A DNA stretch of 64,000 nt from Pseudomonas sp. QTF5 (GCF_000512695.2 NZ_AZRW02000004.1:62001-126000), one strand, 5' to 3'. Positions 29,671 to 40,915 are shown, counted from the first letter of the stretch. Numbers and translations are program-made. The notes: generated by a model not told the origin, from the sequence alone.

Positions 29671-30414
29671 TTAAACTTTGGCAGCAGCCAGAATCAGCGC
29701 TTTCATCTCCGACACCGCCGACTTGAACCCGACGAACAACGCATGGGCTACCAGCGCATGACCGATGTTCAGTTCATTGATGCCCTTGATCGCCGCAACA
29801 GCCTCGACGTTGTGATAGTGCAGGCCGTGACCGGCGTTGACGATCAGCCCTTGGGCCAGACCGAATGCCACGCCATCGGCCACGCGCTTGAGCTCTTCAG
29901 CCACTTCGGTTGGCGTCTCGGCATCTGCATAACGCCCGGTGTGCAATTCGATGGCCGGCGCACCGACACGGCGGGACGCTTCGATCTGGCGCTCGTCTGC
30001 GTCGATGAATAGCGACACTTCACAGCCGATCTTCGCCAGACGATCCACCGCCGCCTTGATCCGCGCCTCCTGCCCTGCCACATCCAGACCGCCTTCGGTG
30101 GTCAGCTCCTGACGGGTTTCAGGGACCAGGCAGATGTGCGCCGGGCGGATGCGCTCGGCGAACACCATCATTTCTTCGGTGACGCCCATTTCGAAGTTCA
30201 TGCGGGTTTGCAACACGTCCTTGAGCAGCAGCACGTCGCGCTCCTGAATGTGCCGGCGGTCTTCGCGCAGGTGCACGGTGATGCCATCGGCACCCGCCTC
30301 TTCCGCGTCCAGCGCTGCCTTGACCGGATCCGGGTAACGAGTACCCCGGGCCTGACGCAGGGTGGCAACGTGGTCGATGTTCACGCCAAGAAGAATGCGA
30401 TTGCTGGTGGTCAC
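29671..30414 (-). CDS. pdxJ: Pyridoxine 5'-phosphate synthase
   Basis: PdxJ condenses 1-deoxyxylulose 5-phosphate with 3-amino-2-oxopropyl phosphate to form the B6 ring. I choose a GTG start at 30414 ([21 protein letters not shown]), giving 247 residues, because AGGAG stands 7 bases upstream. A longer frame adds 12 residues without support. TIM-barrel motifs are [37 protein letters not shown] and [11 protein letters not shown]. It is the last gene of the lepA operon, as in other pseudomonads. Confidence 0.96.
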   Translation of the reverse strand: MTTSNRILLGVNIDHVATLRQARGTRYPDPVKAALDAEEAGADGITVHLREDRRHIQERDVLLLKDVLQTRMNFEMGVTEEMMVFAERIRPAHICLVPETRQELTTEGGLDVAGQEARIKAAVDRLAKIGCEVSLFIDADERQIEASRRVGAPAIELHTGRYADAETPTEVAEELKRVADGVAFGLAQGLIVNAGHGLHYHNVEAVAAIKGINELNIGHALVAHALFVGFKSAVSEMKALILAAAKV

Positions 30415-30464
30415 GGAAGCGCTCCTGAAATAAGGGAAAGTTCGGTGCACAGCATACGGGGAGA

Positions 30465-31151
30465 CTACGGCTTTCGAAACAACTCGCGACTGACCAACGG
30501 ACGACCGCCCAGGTGAACGGCCAGCGCCTGACGCATCAAGCGCTTGGCAGCGGACAGCGCTCCGGGCGCAGACCAGTCGGCATCGGCCATGGCCAGCAGT
30601 TCAGTGCCATTGAACAGACCCGGTTGCAGCAGATAGACCCGTTCCAGGCCTGCGTCCACTTGCAAGCGGTAGAGGCCGTCCGGCGCGATGGGGTCGCCAT
30701 GGATGTCGGTATTCAACGCAAAGCCGTAACCGAGGTCGTCGAGCAACCGCCATTCGAAGGAGCGCAGCAAAGGCTCCAATGGACGGCCTTCGGCCAGGGC
30801 GAGCAAGGTCGCGGCGTAGTGATCGAAAACCGCGGGATGAGGGTCTTCGGCGGGTAGCAGACGGATCAGCAATTCGTTGAGGTAGAGACCGCTGAACAGT
30901 GCCTCGCCGTTGAGCCAAGTAGAAACACCGGCGCTTTCCATGCGACCGACGTTTTTCAGCTCGCCCCGGCCACGGAACTCGACTTCGAGCGGCACGAACG
31001 GCCGCGCCAACGTCCCCGCCTTGCCCCGCGCGCTACGCAACACCGCCCGCAGCCGACCTTGCGGCGTAAGGAAATCCACCAGCGCACTGCTTTCGCGGTA
31101 GGCGCGGCTGTGGAGGACGTAGGCGGGTTGGCCAATAGGGGGTTGAGACAT
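30465..31151 (-). CDS. recO: DNA repair protein RecO
   Basis: RecO works with RecR to load RecA onto SSB-coated single-stranded DNA. From the ATG at 31151 ([20 protein letters not shown]) it has 228 residues. An N-terminal OB fold ([24 protein letters not shown]...[12 protein letters not shown]) is followed by a helical C-terminal region with [19 protein letters not shown]. It stands between era and pdxJ, the standard rnc-era-recO-pdxJ order, but a REP doublet separates it from era. Confidence 0.95.
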   Translation of the reverse strand: MSQPPIGQPAYVLHSRAYRESSALVDFLTPQGRLRAVLRSARGKAGTLARPFVPLEVEFRGRGELKNVGRMESAGVSTWLNGEALFSGLYLNELLIRLLPAEDPHPAVFDHYAATLLALAEGRPLEPLLRSFEWRLLDDLGYGFALNTDIHGDPIAPDGLYRLQVDAGLERVYLLQPGLFNGTELLAMADADWSAPGALSAAKRLMRQALAVHLGGRPLVSRELFRKP

Positions 31152-31202
31152 GGGAGTCAGGGTTCTCAATGACGGAACGCAGTTTTACAAACAACCCAAA
31201 AC

Positions 31203-31298
31203 CAATGTGGGAGCGGGCTTGCTCGCGAAAGCGGTGTAACAGTCAACATCAATGCTGAATGTTACATCCTCTTCGCGAGCAAGCCCGCTCCCACAGTA
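31203..31298. repeat. REP doublet between era and recO
   Basis: AATGTGGGAGCGGGCTTGCTC at the left and GAGCAAGCCCGCTCCCAC at the right are inverted copies of the common REP unit, about 45 bases apart. The pair sits inside an operon, so it may alter the relative amounts of era and recO messages. Confidence 0.88.
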
Positions 31299-31320
31299 GA
31301 TCTATGTGCTGCCAAACGAT

Positions 31321-32223
31321 TTACAGGTCGCCGTAACCCAACGAACGCAACGCACGTTCGTCATCGGACCAGCCGCCCTTAACCTTGACCCACAGGTTAA
31401 GCATGATCTTGGAGTCGAACAGCAGCTCCATGTCCTTGCGCGCCTCGGTGCCGATGCGCTTGATGCGCTCGCCCTTGTCGCCAATGATGATTTTCTTCTG
31501 GCCGTCACGTTCGACGAGGATCAACGCATGGATGTGCAGGGTTTTGCCCTGCTGCTTGAACTCTTCGATTTCCACGGTGATCTGGTATGGCAGCTCGGCG
31601 CCCAACTGGCGCATGATTTTCTCGCGCACCAGTTCGGCGGCGAGGAAGCGGCTGCTACGGTCAGTGATCTGATCTTCGGGGAAGAAGTGATCGTTTTCCG
31701 GCAGGTGCTCGGCGATCACTCGTTCCAGCGCGTCCAGATTGTGCCCGTGCTGGGCCGAGATCGGCATGATCTGCGCGTTCGGCAGCTGTTCCTGCAGCCA
31801 ACTCAGGTGCGGCATCAGCTCGGCTTTGTCTTCGATACGGTCGGTCTTGTTCAGCGCCACGATCAGCGGGCCGGTCACGTACTGAACGCGTTCGAGGACC
31901 ATCTGGTCTTCGTCGGTCCACTTGGTGCGGTCGACCACGAAGATCACCACGTCGACGTCTTTCAACGCCGCCGAAGCAGTCTTGTTCATGTAGCGGTTCA
32001 GGGCCTTTTCGCCGCCCTTGTGCATGCCCGGGGTGTCGACGTAGATCGCTTGCACGTCGCCTTCGGTCTTGATGCCGAGCATGTTGTGACGGGTGGTCTG
32101 CGGCTTGCGCGAGGTGATCGCCAGCTTCTGACCCAGAATGTGGTTCAGCAGCGTGGACTTGCCCACGTTGGGACGGCCGACGATGGCAACATAGCCACAG
32201 CGGGTTGCAGTTGAATCAGTCAT
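31321..32223 (-). CDS. era: GTPase Era
   Basis: Era is an essential GTPase that assists 30S subunit assembly through the 3' end of 16S rRNA. From the ATG at 32223 ([19 protein letters not shown]) it has 300 residues. The G motifs are [21 protein letters not shown] and NKTDRI. A KH domain carrying [21 protein letters not shown] lies at the C-terminus. An alternative ATG two codons upstream is possible. The start overlaps the rnc stop by 8 bp. Confidence 0.97.
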   Translation of the reverse strand: MTDSTATRCGYVAIVGRPNVGKSTLLNHILGQKLAITSRKPQTTRHNMLGIKTEGDVQAIYVDTPGMHKGGEKALNRYMNKTASAALKDVDVVIFVVDRTKWTDEDQMVLERVQYVTGPLIVALNKTDRIEDKAELMPHLSWLQEQLPNAQIMPISAQHGHNLDALERVIAEHLPENDHFFPEDQITDRSSRFLAAELVREKIMRQLGAELPYQITVEIEEFKQQGKTLHIHALILVERDGQKKIIIGDKGERIKRIGTEARKDMELLFDSKIMLNLWVKVKGGWSDDERALRSLGYGDL

Positions 32224-32905
32224 TGCCATTCTCCACACCCAGGGCAATCAGTGCTGCGGCGGCCGCTACCTGTTCGGCAATACGACGACTCACACCCTGA
32301 CCTCGGCTTTTTTCATTCAGTAAGATGATTTCACATTCGACGAAGAACGTCCGGCAATGTGGCTCACCCTGGATATCCACCACTTCGTAACGCGGCAGCT
32401 CGCAACCACGGGACTGCAGGAATTCCTGCAGACGGGTTTTCGGATCTTTGTTGGTGTCGACCAGCGTCAGGCCTTCGAACTCTCCGGCCAGCCAGGCCAG
32501 CACACGCTCACGCGCCACGTCCATGCCGGCGTCCAGGTAGATCGCACCGATCAGCGCTTCCAGGGCATCGGCCAGAATCGACTCGCGACGGAAACCGCCG
32601 CTTTTCAATTCACCGGAGCCCAGGCGCAGGTATTCGCCCAGGTCGAAACCACGGGCCAGTACGGCCAGGGTCTCACCTTTCACCAAGCGTGCGCGCAAAC
32701 GCGACAACTGGCCTTCGCGGGCCAGCGGGAAGCGATCGAACAGCGCCTCGCCAGCGACGAAGTTGAGGATGGCATCACCGAGGAACTCCAGGCGTTCGTT
32801 GTTGCGCCCGGCGAAGCTGCGGTGAGTCAGGGCCAGGACCATCAGCTCCTGGTCTTTGAAGGTGTAGCCGAGCTGACGCTCTAGACGGCTTAAGGAGACG
32901 CTCAC
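32216..32905 (-). CDS. rnc: Ribonuclease III
   Basis: RNase III cleaves double-stranded RNA, notably the rRNA precursor. The 229-residue product has the signature [15 protein letters not shown] and the acidic [17 protein letters not shown] segment of the nuclease domain. A C-terminal dsRNA-binding domain follows ([22 protein letters not shown]... to [14 protein letters not shown]). The start is GTG at 32905 with no recognisable Shine-Dalgarno sequence. A 39-codon frame ends on this GTGA, so coupled initiation is possible. Confidence 0.97.
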   Translation of the reverse strand: MSVSLSRLERQLGYTFKDQELMVLALTHRSFAGRNNERLEFLGDAILNFVAGEALFDRFPLAREGQLSRLRARLVKGETLAVLARGFDLGEYLRLGSGELKSGGFRRESILADALEALIGAIYLDAGMDVARERVLAWLAGEFEGLTLVDTNKDPKTRLQEFLQSRGCELPRYEVVDIQGEPHCRTFFVECEIILLNEKSRGQGVSRRIAEQVAAAAALIALGVENGND

Positions 32906-33021
32906 GGTGTACCCACGCTGAGTTCGTGGCTGGATTCCACCGCCATCGCCGTGGTGCGGCGCAGGCTTGGGACAATTAACGCTGTGTTCAAAAATAACGT
33001 CCTGAATATCGTTGTTTTCAT
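32902..33021 (-). CDS. Possible 39-codon ORF overlapping the rnc start
   Basis: An ATG at 33021 opens a 39-residue frame ([20 protein letters not shown], ending SHELSVGTP) that stops on the TGA within the rnc GTGA. The first half is hydrophobic and signal-like. It has only a weak ribosome site. It occupies the place where P. aeruginosa has a DUF4845 gene between lepB and rnc. It may be a leader peptide, a remnant or chance; I do not recognise a family. Confidence 0.3.
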   Translation of the reverse strand: MKTTIFRTLFLNTALIVPSLRRTTAMAVESSHELSVGTP

Positions 33022-33060
33022 GCTTCTGTCACCGGTTATGCCGACTCCAGAAATGCATTC

Positions 33061-33081
33061 GGCGCTGTATTCAACAGCGCC
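33061..33081. other. Hairpin in the lepB-rnc gap
   Basis: GGCGCTGT-ATTCA-ACAGCGCC is a perfect 8-bp stem with a 5-base loop directly after the lepB stop. No T-run follows on the minus strand, so it is not a standard terminator. It could be an RNA-stability or processing element. Confidence 0.5.
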
Positions 33082-33089
33082 GTGTGTGA

Positions 33090-33944
33090 TTACTTGATCA
33101 GGCCAACCCGCGAGAAATTCGGCAGGTGACTGAGTTTGGGTTCCGGCCAGCTCATCCAGACTGCGAAGGCCTTGCCGACGATATTCTTGTCGGGAACCAT
33201 GCCCAGCAGATCCTTGGGAATACTCGGATCATCCCAGTAGCGACTGTCGTTCGAGTTGTCGCGGTTGTCGCCCATCATGAAGTAGTGCCCGGCAGGCACG
33301 GTCCACGAACGATCCGGCGCTGCGCGGTAGCGGCTCATTTCCTTGCGGATAAGGTGCTCGGCAACGCCGAGTTTTTCCTTGTAGAGCTCGGCGCTGCCCA
33401 ACGTGCCCGGCTCGGAACCGACCAGTTGTTCGGCGATCGACTCACCGTTGACGAACAGACGCTTGTCAGCGGTGTAGCGAATCTGGTCACCCGGCAGGCC
33501 CACCACACGCTTGATGTAATTGACGTTCGGGTCGCTCGGGTAGCGGAACACCATCACATCGCCGCGCTGCGGATCACCGACTTCGATGACTTTCTTGTCG
33601 ATCACCGGCAGGCGGATCCCGTAAGAAAATTTGTTCACCAGAATGAAGTCGCCGACGTCCAGGGTCGGTTTCATCGAGCCGGAAGGAATCTGGAACGGTT
33701 CCACCAGGAACGAACGCAGCACCAGCACGATGAACAACACCGGGAAGAACGATTTGCCGTATTCGACCAGCAGCGGCTCTTTGTTCAGTTTCTCGACCAC
33801 CACCATGTCAGCCTGGCTGACGCTACCCTGGTAAGAGTTAATGGCAGCCCGGCGCCGTGGCGCCAGGAACAGCAGATCGAGCAACGCCAACAGGCCGCAG
33901 ACGAACACGGCGATGACCAGCAACAGCGGGAAATTTAGTGACAT
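33090..33944 (-). CDS. lepB: Signal peptidase I
   Basis: LepB removes signal peptides from exported proteins at the outer face of the inner membrane. The 284-residue protein has two N-terminal transmembrane segments (FPLLLVIAVFVCGLLALLDLLF and FFPVLFIVLVLRSFLV). The catalytic serine is in QIPSGSMKPTL, the lysine in YIKRVVGLPGD, and box E is MGDNRDNSNDSRYW. It lies 5 bp after lepA, the standard order. Confidence 0.98.
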   Translation of the reverse strand: MSLNFPLLLVIAVFVCGLLALLDLLFLAPRRRAAINSYQGSVSQADMVVVEKLNKEPLLVEYGKSFFPVLFIVLVLRSFLVEPFQIPSGSMKPTLDVGDFILVNKFSYGIRLPVIDKKVIEVGDPQRGDVMVFRYPSDPNVNYIKRVVGLPGDQIRYTADKRLFVNGESIAEQLVGSEPGTLGSAELYKEKLGVAEHLIRKEMSRYRAAPDRSWTVPAGHYFMMGDNRDNSNDSRYWDDPSIPKDLLGMVPDKNIVGKAFAVWMSWPEPKLSHLPNFSRVGLIK

Positions 33945-33949
33945 AGGAC

Positions 33950-35749
33950 CTAACTATCCAACCTGAGCACTGCAAGGAAGGCTTCTTGTGGAATCTCCAC
34001 GTTACCGACCTGCTTCATGCGTTTTTTACCGGCCTTTTGCTTTTCCAGCAGCTTTTTCTTACGGCTGACGTCACCACCGTAGCATTTGGCCAATACGTTC
34101 TTTCTGAGTGCCTTGACGGTTGTACGCGCCACAATCTGACCACCAATGGCGGCCTGGATCGCCACGTCGAACATCTGCCGCGGAATCAGGTCTTTCATCT
34201 TCTCGGTCAACTGGCGACCTTTGTAGTGCGAGTTGTCGCGGTGCACGATCAGCGCCAGGGCGTCGACCTTGTCACCGTTGATCAGCACGTCCAGTTTCAC
34301 CAGATTAGCTGATTGATAACGGTCGAAATGGTAATCCAGCGAAGCATAGCCACGGCTGGTGGATTTCAGACGGTCGAAGAAATCGAGGACCACTTCGTTC
34401 ATCGGCAAATCGTAGGTCACTTGTACCTGGCTACCGAGGAACAGCATGTCGTGCTGCACGCCACGCTTTTCGATACACAGGGTAATGACGTTACCCAGGT
34501 GCTCTTGCGGCACAAGGATATTGGCCCGCACGATCGGTTCACGCATGTCTTCGATCGACGACAAATCTGGGAGCTTCGACGGGTTATCGACGTAAATCGT
34601 TTCGCCGGTTTTCAGCAGCAGCTCGAAAATTACCGTTGGCGCGGTGGTAATCAGGTCCAGGTCGTACTCGCGCTCCAGGCGCTCCTGGATGATTTCCATG
34701 TGCAGCATGCCGAGGAACCCGCAACGGAAGCCGAAGCCCAGCGCGTCGGAGCTTTCCGGGGTGTACTGCAGGGACGAGTCGTTGAGCGTGAGCTTTTGCA
34801 GGGCTTCACGGAAATCTTCGAAGTCGTCGGAGCTGACCGGGAACAGACCGGCGTAAACCTGCGGCTGAATGCGCTTGAAGCCTGGCAGCACGTCAACGTC
34901 TGGCGTGGAGCTCAAGGTCAGGGTGTCACCGACCGGTGCACCATGAATGTCCTTGATGCCGGCAATGATGAAGCCCACTTCGCCGGCCTTCAGGTCAACG
35001 GTGGCGGTGTGTTTCGGGTTGAAGACACCGACGCTGTCCACCAGGTGGATCTTGCCGGTGGATTTGACGAGGATCTTGTCGCCCTTCTTCACACGACCGT
35101 GACGCACGCGAACCAGGGAAACAACGCCCAGGTAGTTGTCGAACCAGGAGTCGATGATCAACGCTTGCAGCGGATCTTCGATGTTGCCGGTCGGCGCAGG
35201 AATGGTGGTGACGAGGCGCTCGAGCACTTCGTCGACGCCCAGACCGGTCTTGGCAGAGCACTCCACCGCGTCGGTGGCGTCGATGCCGATGATTTTCTCG
35301 ATTTCTTCTTTGACGCGCTCCGGATCGGCCTGTGGCAGGTCGATCTTGTTCAGAACCGGCATGACTTCCAGGCCCTGCTCGATCGCCGTGTAGCAGTTGG
35401 CAACCGATTGCGCTTCAACGCCCTGACCGGCATCGACGACCAGCAACGCACCTTCACAAGCCGCCAGCGACCGGCTGACTTCGTAGGTGAAGTCAACGTG
35501 GCCGGGGGTGTCAATGAAGTTCAGCTGGTACTTGATGCCATCGCGAGCAGTGTAATAAAGGGTGACGCTGTGGGCCTTGATGGTGATCCCGCGTTCACGT
35601 TCCAGGTCCATGGAGTCCAGCACCTGGGCTTCCATTTCGCGCTCGGCAAGGCCGCCGCACATCTGGATGAAGCGATCGGCCAGCGTCGACTTGCCATGGT
35701 CAATGTGGGCGATGATGGAGAAATTGCGGATATGACTCAAATCACTCAC
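33950..35749 (-). CDS. lepA: Elongation factor 4 (LepA), back-translocating GTPase
   Basis: LepA (EF4) acts on stalled or mistranslocated ribosomes and affects initiation and subunit biogenesis. The 599-residue protein has [13 protein letters not shown] (G1), [14 protein letters not shown] (G3) and NKIDLPQ (G4). It carries the LepA-specific C-terminal region ending [20 protein letters not shown]. The start codon is GTG at 35749. In P. aeruginosa the gene before lepA is mucD; here it is lptG, behind a terminator. Confidence 0.98.
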   Translation of the reverse strand: MSDLSHIRNFSIIAHIDHGKSTLADRFIQMCGGLAEREMEAQVLDSMDLERERGITIKAHSVTLYYTARDGIKYQLNFIDTPGHVDFTYEVSRSLAACEGALLVVDAGQGVEAQSVANCYTAIEQGLEVMPVLNKIDLPQADPERVKEEIEKIIGIDATDAVECSAKTGLGVDEVLERLVTTIPAPTGNIEDPLQALIIDSWFDNYLGVVSLVRVRHGRVKKGDKILVKSTGKIHLVDSVGVFNPKHTATVDLKAGEVGFIIAGIKDIHGAPVGDTLTLSSTPDVDVLPGFKRIQPQVYAGLFPVSSDDFEDFREALQKLTLNDSSLQYTPESSDALGFGFRCGFLGMLHMEIIQERLEREYDLDLITTAPTVIFELLLKTGETIYVDNPSKLPDLSSIEDMREPIVRANILVPQEHLGNVITLCIEKRGVQHDMLFLGSQVQVTYDLPMNEVVLDFFDRLKSTSRGYASLDYHFDRYQSANLVKLDVLINGDKVDALALIVHRDNSHYKGRQLTEKMKDLIPRQMFDVAIQAAIGGQIVARTTVKALRKNVLAKCYGGDVSRKKKLLEKQKAGKKRMKQVGNVEIPQEAFLAVLRLDS

Positions 35750-35801
35750 GGATCAACACTCAAAAAGGCTGCAGGCATAGCCCGCCGAAAAATAGCCGGG
35801 A

Positions 35802-35830
35802 ATTGTACCTGATCCACGGCGCAAGCGTCA
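35802..35830 (-). promoter_or_regulatory. Likely promoter of lepA-lepB-rnc-era-recO-pdxJ
   Basis: On the minus strand TGACGC and TACAAT (in CAGGTACAATTCCC) are 17 bp apart. The -10 hexamer lies about 52 bases before the lepA GTG and downstream of the lptG terminator, which fits an independent transcription unit. Confidence 0.55.
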
Positions 35831-35855
35831 CGTTCGCAGGTCAGACGGCGCTTAC

Positions 35856-35888
35856 AAAAACGCCCCGGTCTTGCGACAGGGGCGTTTT
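35856..35888. terminator. Terminator after lptG
   Basis: AAAACGCCCC and GGGGCGTTTT form a perfect 10-bp stem around a 12-base loop, with A and T runs at the ends. It separates lptFG from the lepA promoter. Confidence 0.9.
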
Positions 35889-35920
35889 GAGTGACAAGCC
35901 ATATCGGGAACAACCCGCGA

Positions 35921-36982
35921 TCAACCGGCCCGGCGCAACAGCCAGACCCCGGCCAGGGCACAGACACCGGCTGGCACCAGCACCGCAAACAGCGGCGAGA
36001 AACCGAACACCAGGCTCGAAGGCCCCAACAAATCCTGGACGATGCGGAAGGTGAAGCCCACCAACACACCGGTAAAGACCCGCTGACCGAGGGTCACCGA
36101 ACGCAGCGGACCGAAGATGAAGGAAATCGCCATCAGCACCAATGCAGCGGTCACCAGCGGCTGCAACACCTTGACCCAAAACGCCAACCAGTAACGACCG
36201 TTGCTCAGGCCCTGGTCAGCCAGGTAGTGGATGTAACTCCACAGACCGGTGATCGACAGTGATTCAGGCGCCATCACCACGGTGCTCAGCAATTGCGGGC
36301 TCAGGGCTACTTCCCAACGCTCCACCGGAGTCGTCACTACTTCGGTGTTCTTTTCATGGAACAACGTGGTCGTGACATCGCTTAGTTGCCAGTGATCCGT
36401 GTCGAATTCCGCGCGTTTGGCAAAGCTCGAAGACAGTATGTGGCGTTGATCGTCGAAGCGATAACGGGTCACGCCGTACAGCAGACCATTGGGTTGCACG
36501 GAGTTGACGTGAATGAACTCGTCACCCTGACGGTGCCACAGACCGTGCTTGGCGCTTTGCGCATCGCCGCTGCCCTGGGCCAGCGAGCGGTTGGCCTGAG
36601 CGGTGACTTCCGTGGCCGGCGCGACGTACTCACCGATCACCAAGCCCACCGCCATTAAAAGCAGCATCGGCTTCATGACAGCCCAGACGATTCGCCCGAG
36701 CGACACGCCCGCAGCGCGCATGATGGTCAGTTCGCTGTGGCTGGCCAGGCTGCCGAGGCCGATCAGGCAACCGATCAGCGCCGCCATCGGCAACATATCG
36801 TACAGACGGCGCGGCGCAGTCAGCAGGACATAGCTCAGGACATCCGCCAGTGTGTAGGTATCGCTGACGTCGCCCATCTCATCGATGAAGGCAAACAACG
36901 TTGCCAGACCCAGAATGATCCCCAGTACCGCCAGGATCGCCATGAACACGCTGCTACCGATGTAGCGATCGAGCTTATCCAC
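35921..36982 (-). CDS. lptG: LPS export ABC transporter permease LptG
   Basis: LptG pairs with LptF and LptB2 to extract LPS from the inner membrane. I use the GTG at 36982 (VDKLDRYIGSSVFMAIL, 353 residues), which has GGAGG upstream and overlaps the lptF stop by 8 bp. Transmembrane segments flank a periplasmic beta-jellyroll (LFHEKNTEVV... to LSITGLWSYIHYL). The typical LptG segment SELTIMRAAGVSLGRIVWAVMKP follows the second helix pair. A terminator follows the gene. Confidence 0.96.
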   Translation of the reverse strand: MDKLDRYIGSSVFMAILAVLGIILGLATLFAFIDEMGDVSDTYTLADVLSYVLLTAPRRLYDMLPMAALIGCLIGLGSLASHSELTIMRAAGVSLGRIVWAVMKPMLLLMAVGLVIGEYVAPATEVTAQANRSLAQGSGDAQSAKHGLWHRQGDEFIHVNSVQPNGLLYGVTRYRFDDQRHILSSSFAKRAEFDTDHWQLSDVTTTLFHEKNTEVVTTPVERWEVALSPQLLSTVVMAPESLSITGLWSYIHYLADQGLSNGRYWLAFWVKVLQPLVTAALVLMAISFIFGPLRSVTLGQRVFTGVLVGFTFRIVQDLLGPSSLVFGFSPLFAVLVPAGVCALAGVWLLRRAG

Positions 36983-38093
36983 GGGCCACCTCCAGCGCAC
37001 TGCGGCGACTCGCCATCTTCAAGCGCAATGGCTCCCAGTACAGCAAGCCCAGACCGATGGCCAGGAAGATCGCATGCACCCACCACAAACCCAATGCGGG
37101 CGGGATCTTGCCCTTTTCAAGGGCGCCGCGAGCGGCAATCAGGATGGTCAGGTAAGCCATATAAAGAAGAATCGCCGGCAGCAGCTTGAGGAAACGGCCC
37201 TGGCGCGGGTTGACCCGCGACAGCGGCACCGCCATCAGGGTCACGATGAAAACCAGCAACGGCAGGGACAGACGCCATTGCAGCTCGGTGCGCGAGCGGA
37301 TGTCATCATTGCCCAGCAGGGAGCGGGTGGTCATCGCATCGCGGTCGGTGACTTCGTCGCTGACGTCCGGCTTGGGCAGCAATACGCCGTACTCGTCGTA
37401 TTTGATGGCGCGGTAGTCGGCCTGGCCCGGATTACCGTCGTAGCGGTAGCCGTTGTCGAGAATCAGATACCGATTGCCGTCGGGGCGAATTTCCTGACGG
37501 CCCTTCTCGGCCACCAGTACGGAAATCCCGCGATCCTTTTTGTCGGAATTTACATTCTTTTGCGAAATGAACACGCCGCCCAGATTGATGCGGTCATCCG
37601 ACAATTGTTCGGTGTAGGTCACCCGAGTACCGTCGCGCAGGGCCTGGAAGCGGCCGGGCTCAAGAGTATCGAACTCAGTCAGTGCGTCCTGTTTGTTCAG
37701 CAGCAGCTGGAACTGGTTGGCACCTTGTGGCGCCAGGCTCAGGCTCAGCCATGCCACCACCAGCGCAACCAGCGTGGCCGGAAAGAGGGTGATGCGAAAC
37801 AGCCGCTGCTGGCTCATGCCGGTGGCGGACAACACGGTCATTTCGCTGTCGAGGTACAGACGACCGTAGGCCAGCAAAATCCCGAGAAACAGCCCCAAAG
37901 GCAGGATCAACTGCAGGAAACCCGGCAGACGGAAACCCATGATCAGGAACAGCGAGCCCGGATCCAGAAGGCCAGAGGCCGCCTGGGCGAGGTATTTGAT
38001 GAAGCGCCCGCTCATGATGATGACCAGCAGCACGGCGCTGACGGCGCTCAAGGTCAACAGGACTTCGCGGGATAGATAACGGAAGACAATCAA
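36975..38093 (-). CDS. lptF: LPS export ABC transporter permease LptF
   Basis: LptF is the partner of LptG in the LPS exporter. A TTG start at 38093 gives the canonical N-terminus (L/M)IVFRYLSREVLLTLSA and 372 residues, with GGAG 7 bases upstream. A GTG three codons earlier overlaps that ribosome site. Two groups of helices surround a periplasmic jellyroll; DSEMTVLSATGMSQQRLF is the coupling-helix region. It is divergent from pepA across 290 bp. Confidence 0.95.
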   Translation of the reverse strand: MIVFRYLSREVLLTLSAVSAVLLVIIMSGRFIKYLAQAASGLLDPGSLFLIMGFRLPGFLQLILPLGLFLGILLAYGRLYLDSEMTVLSATGMSQQRLFRITLFPATLVALVVAWLSLSLAPQGANQFQLLLNKQDALTEFDTLEPGRFQALRDGTRVTYTEQLSDDRINLGGVFISQKNVNSDKKDRGISVLVAEKGRQEIRPDGNRYLILDNGYRYDGNPGQADYRAIKYDEYGVLLPKPDVSDEVTDRDAMTTRSLLGNDDIRSRTELQWRLSLPLLVFIVTLMAVPLSRVNPRQGRFLKLLPAILLYMAYLTILIAARGALEKGKIPPALGLWWVHAIFLAIGLGLLYWEPLRLKMASRRSALEVARG

Positions 38094-38369
38094 ACCAGAC
38101 ACTCCAGGGTTGTCAGGCTAAGCGGCCAAACAAACGTATCAGTCGGCCCGCAGGGCAGAGCCGCCGAAAAAGATGCGCATTATCCTGTGATTGGGTGCGC
38201 CTGTCACTGCGCATGCTCAAGCAGGCGCCTGAACCGCTGAAGTTCGCACAACCGAGGGTTGTCAGGCGCCGGTAGCGAGGTTCAAACTGCGGCCTTTGTC
38301 GCTGGCACTGCTACCTGCGTCTTTCTACTTATAAGCAAGCCTCTGCGCGTCGCGCACTTTGACCATTAA

Positions 38370-39875
<1,506 letters not shown>

Positions 39876-39935
39876 AACCGATGAACCTGAGTGGCGTCAC
39901 TTTCCGGTGACGCCACCCAAGGCTCAGGAACCGCA

Positions 39936-40364
39936 ATGACCAAAGTCGACTTCTATATCCTGCCCAGCGCCGATCCTTCGGCACGGCTGGATTTCGCCTG
40001 CAAGCTCACCGAAAAAGCCTGGCGCATGGGCCACCGCATTTACCTGCATTGCAGCGATGCCGCCCAGCGTGATGACCTCGATGCGCGGTTGTGGGCCTTC
40101 AAGGGCGAAAGCTTCGTGCCCCACGGTCCCGCTGAAAGCGAGCCCGACGGTTTGATTGTCCTGGGTCTTGGCGATGACTGCGGTCAGCATCAGGATCTGC
40201 TGGTCAATCTCGACCTGAAAGTCCCGGCCTTCGCCAACAAATTCGCTCGGGTGGCGGAAGTGGTGGTGGAAGATCCGACGATTCGTTCGGCTGCGCGGGA
40301 GAGTTTCCGTTTCTACCGCGAACAGGGCTATCCTCTGCAAGATCACCGTTTACAGCGACTCTGA
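39936..40364 (+). CDS. holC: DNA polymerase III chi subunit
   Basis: HolC links the clamp loader to SSB during replication. From the ATG at 39936 (MTKVDFYILPSADPSARL) it has 142 residues. The fold motifs KLTEKAWRMGHRIYLHC, DDLDARLWAFKGESFVPHG and VAEVVVEDPTIRSAARESFRFYREQGY match the family. It lies 60 bp after pepA, upstream of valS, the order also found in E. coli. Confidence 0.95.
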   Translation: MTKVDFYILPSADPSARLDFACKLTEKAWRMGHRIYLHCSDAAQRDDLDARLWAFKGESFVPHGPAESEPDGLIVLGLGDDCGQHQDLLVNLDLKVPAFANKFARVAEVVVEDPTIRSAARESFRFYREQGYPLQDHRLQRL

Positions 40365-40372
40365 GCATTCCG

Positions 40373-40762
40373 ATGGACACTCCAAAACCGCAGCAAAATT
40401 CCGCGCATCTGCTGGATGACCTCGAGTCGATCCGCCAACTGCTCGGCGATGACAACCTGCAACCGCCCTTGCTGACCGACACGGTCATTGAAGGTGATCA
40501 GGAACAGATCCCCATGCTGTTCGACACTGTCGGCAATGCGCCGCAACCGGTCGAAACAACACCACCGCCTGCTCCAGCCGCACAACCGTCGCCGGCCGCC
40601 AGCAAAGGCCCCGACGCCCTGCTGCACCTGGACAGCGAACTGCGCGCCGCCGCGCTATTGATCATGCAAGACGTGATCGACGACTTCGCCCCGCACATCG
40701 AAACCGAAATCAAACGCCGTCTTGATGCGCGGATGGAGCGGTTGTTGAGCCAGTACGAATAA
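40373..40762 (+). CDS. Conserved hypothetical protein between holC and valS
   Basis: A 129-residue protein. An N-terminal segment predicted to be helical (SAHLLDDLESIRQLLGDD) is followed by an acidic stretch and a Pro/Ala-rich linker at about residues 55-80. The C-terminal helix region (LRAAALLIMQDVIDDFAPHIETEIKRRL) ends RLLSQYE. It begins 8 bp after holC. No enzyme motif is visible. A comparable gene (PA3833) stands at this place in P. aeruginosa from memory. The layout suggests a binding or adaptor protein, but this is inference. Confidence 0.85.
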   Translation: MDTPKPQQNSAHLLDDLESIRQLLGDDNLQPPLLTDTVIEGDQEQIPMLFDTVGNAPQPVETTPPPAPAAQPSPAASKGPDALLHLDSELRAAALLIMQDVIDDFAPHIETEIKRRLDARMERLLSQYE

Positions 40763-40781
40763 CCCTGAGTCGAGCGGGCTT

Positions 40782-40915
40782 CTGTGGCGAGGGAGCTTGC
40801 TCCCGCTCGGTTGCGAAGCAGCGCAAAGCCTGAACACGCGGAGTACCTGACACACCTGACTTGCTGATGTCGGGGCCGCTTCGCGCCCCAGCGGGAGCAA
40901 GCTCCCTCGCCACAG
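40782..40915. repeat. REP doublet (GTGGCGAGGGAGCTTGCTCC family) before valS
   Basis: TGTGGCGAGGGAGCTTGCTC at the left and GAGCAAGCTCCCTCGCCACA at the right are inverted copies of a second REP family, about 80 bases apart. It lies between the unknown gene and valS. Confidence 0.88.

Noticed and set aside
33061..33081. Hairpin after lepB as a transcription terminator
   Set aside because: No T-run follows on the minus strand, and rnc and era downstream need the same transcript. Listed as a hairpin only.
38106..38267. Repeat AGGGTTGTCAGGC occurring twice between lptF and pepA, and the palindrome CAGGCGCCTG
   Set aside because: Short, and no regulator or conservation evidence is available. PepA DNA binding is known in other species, but I cannot link it to these sequences.
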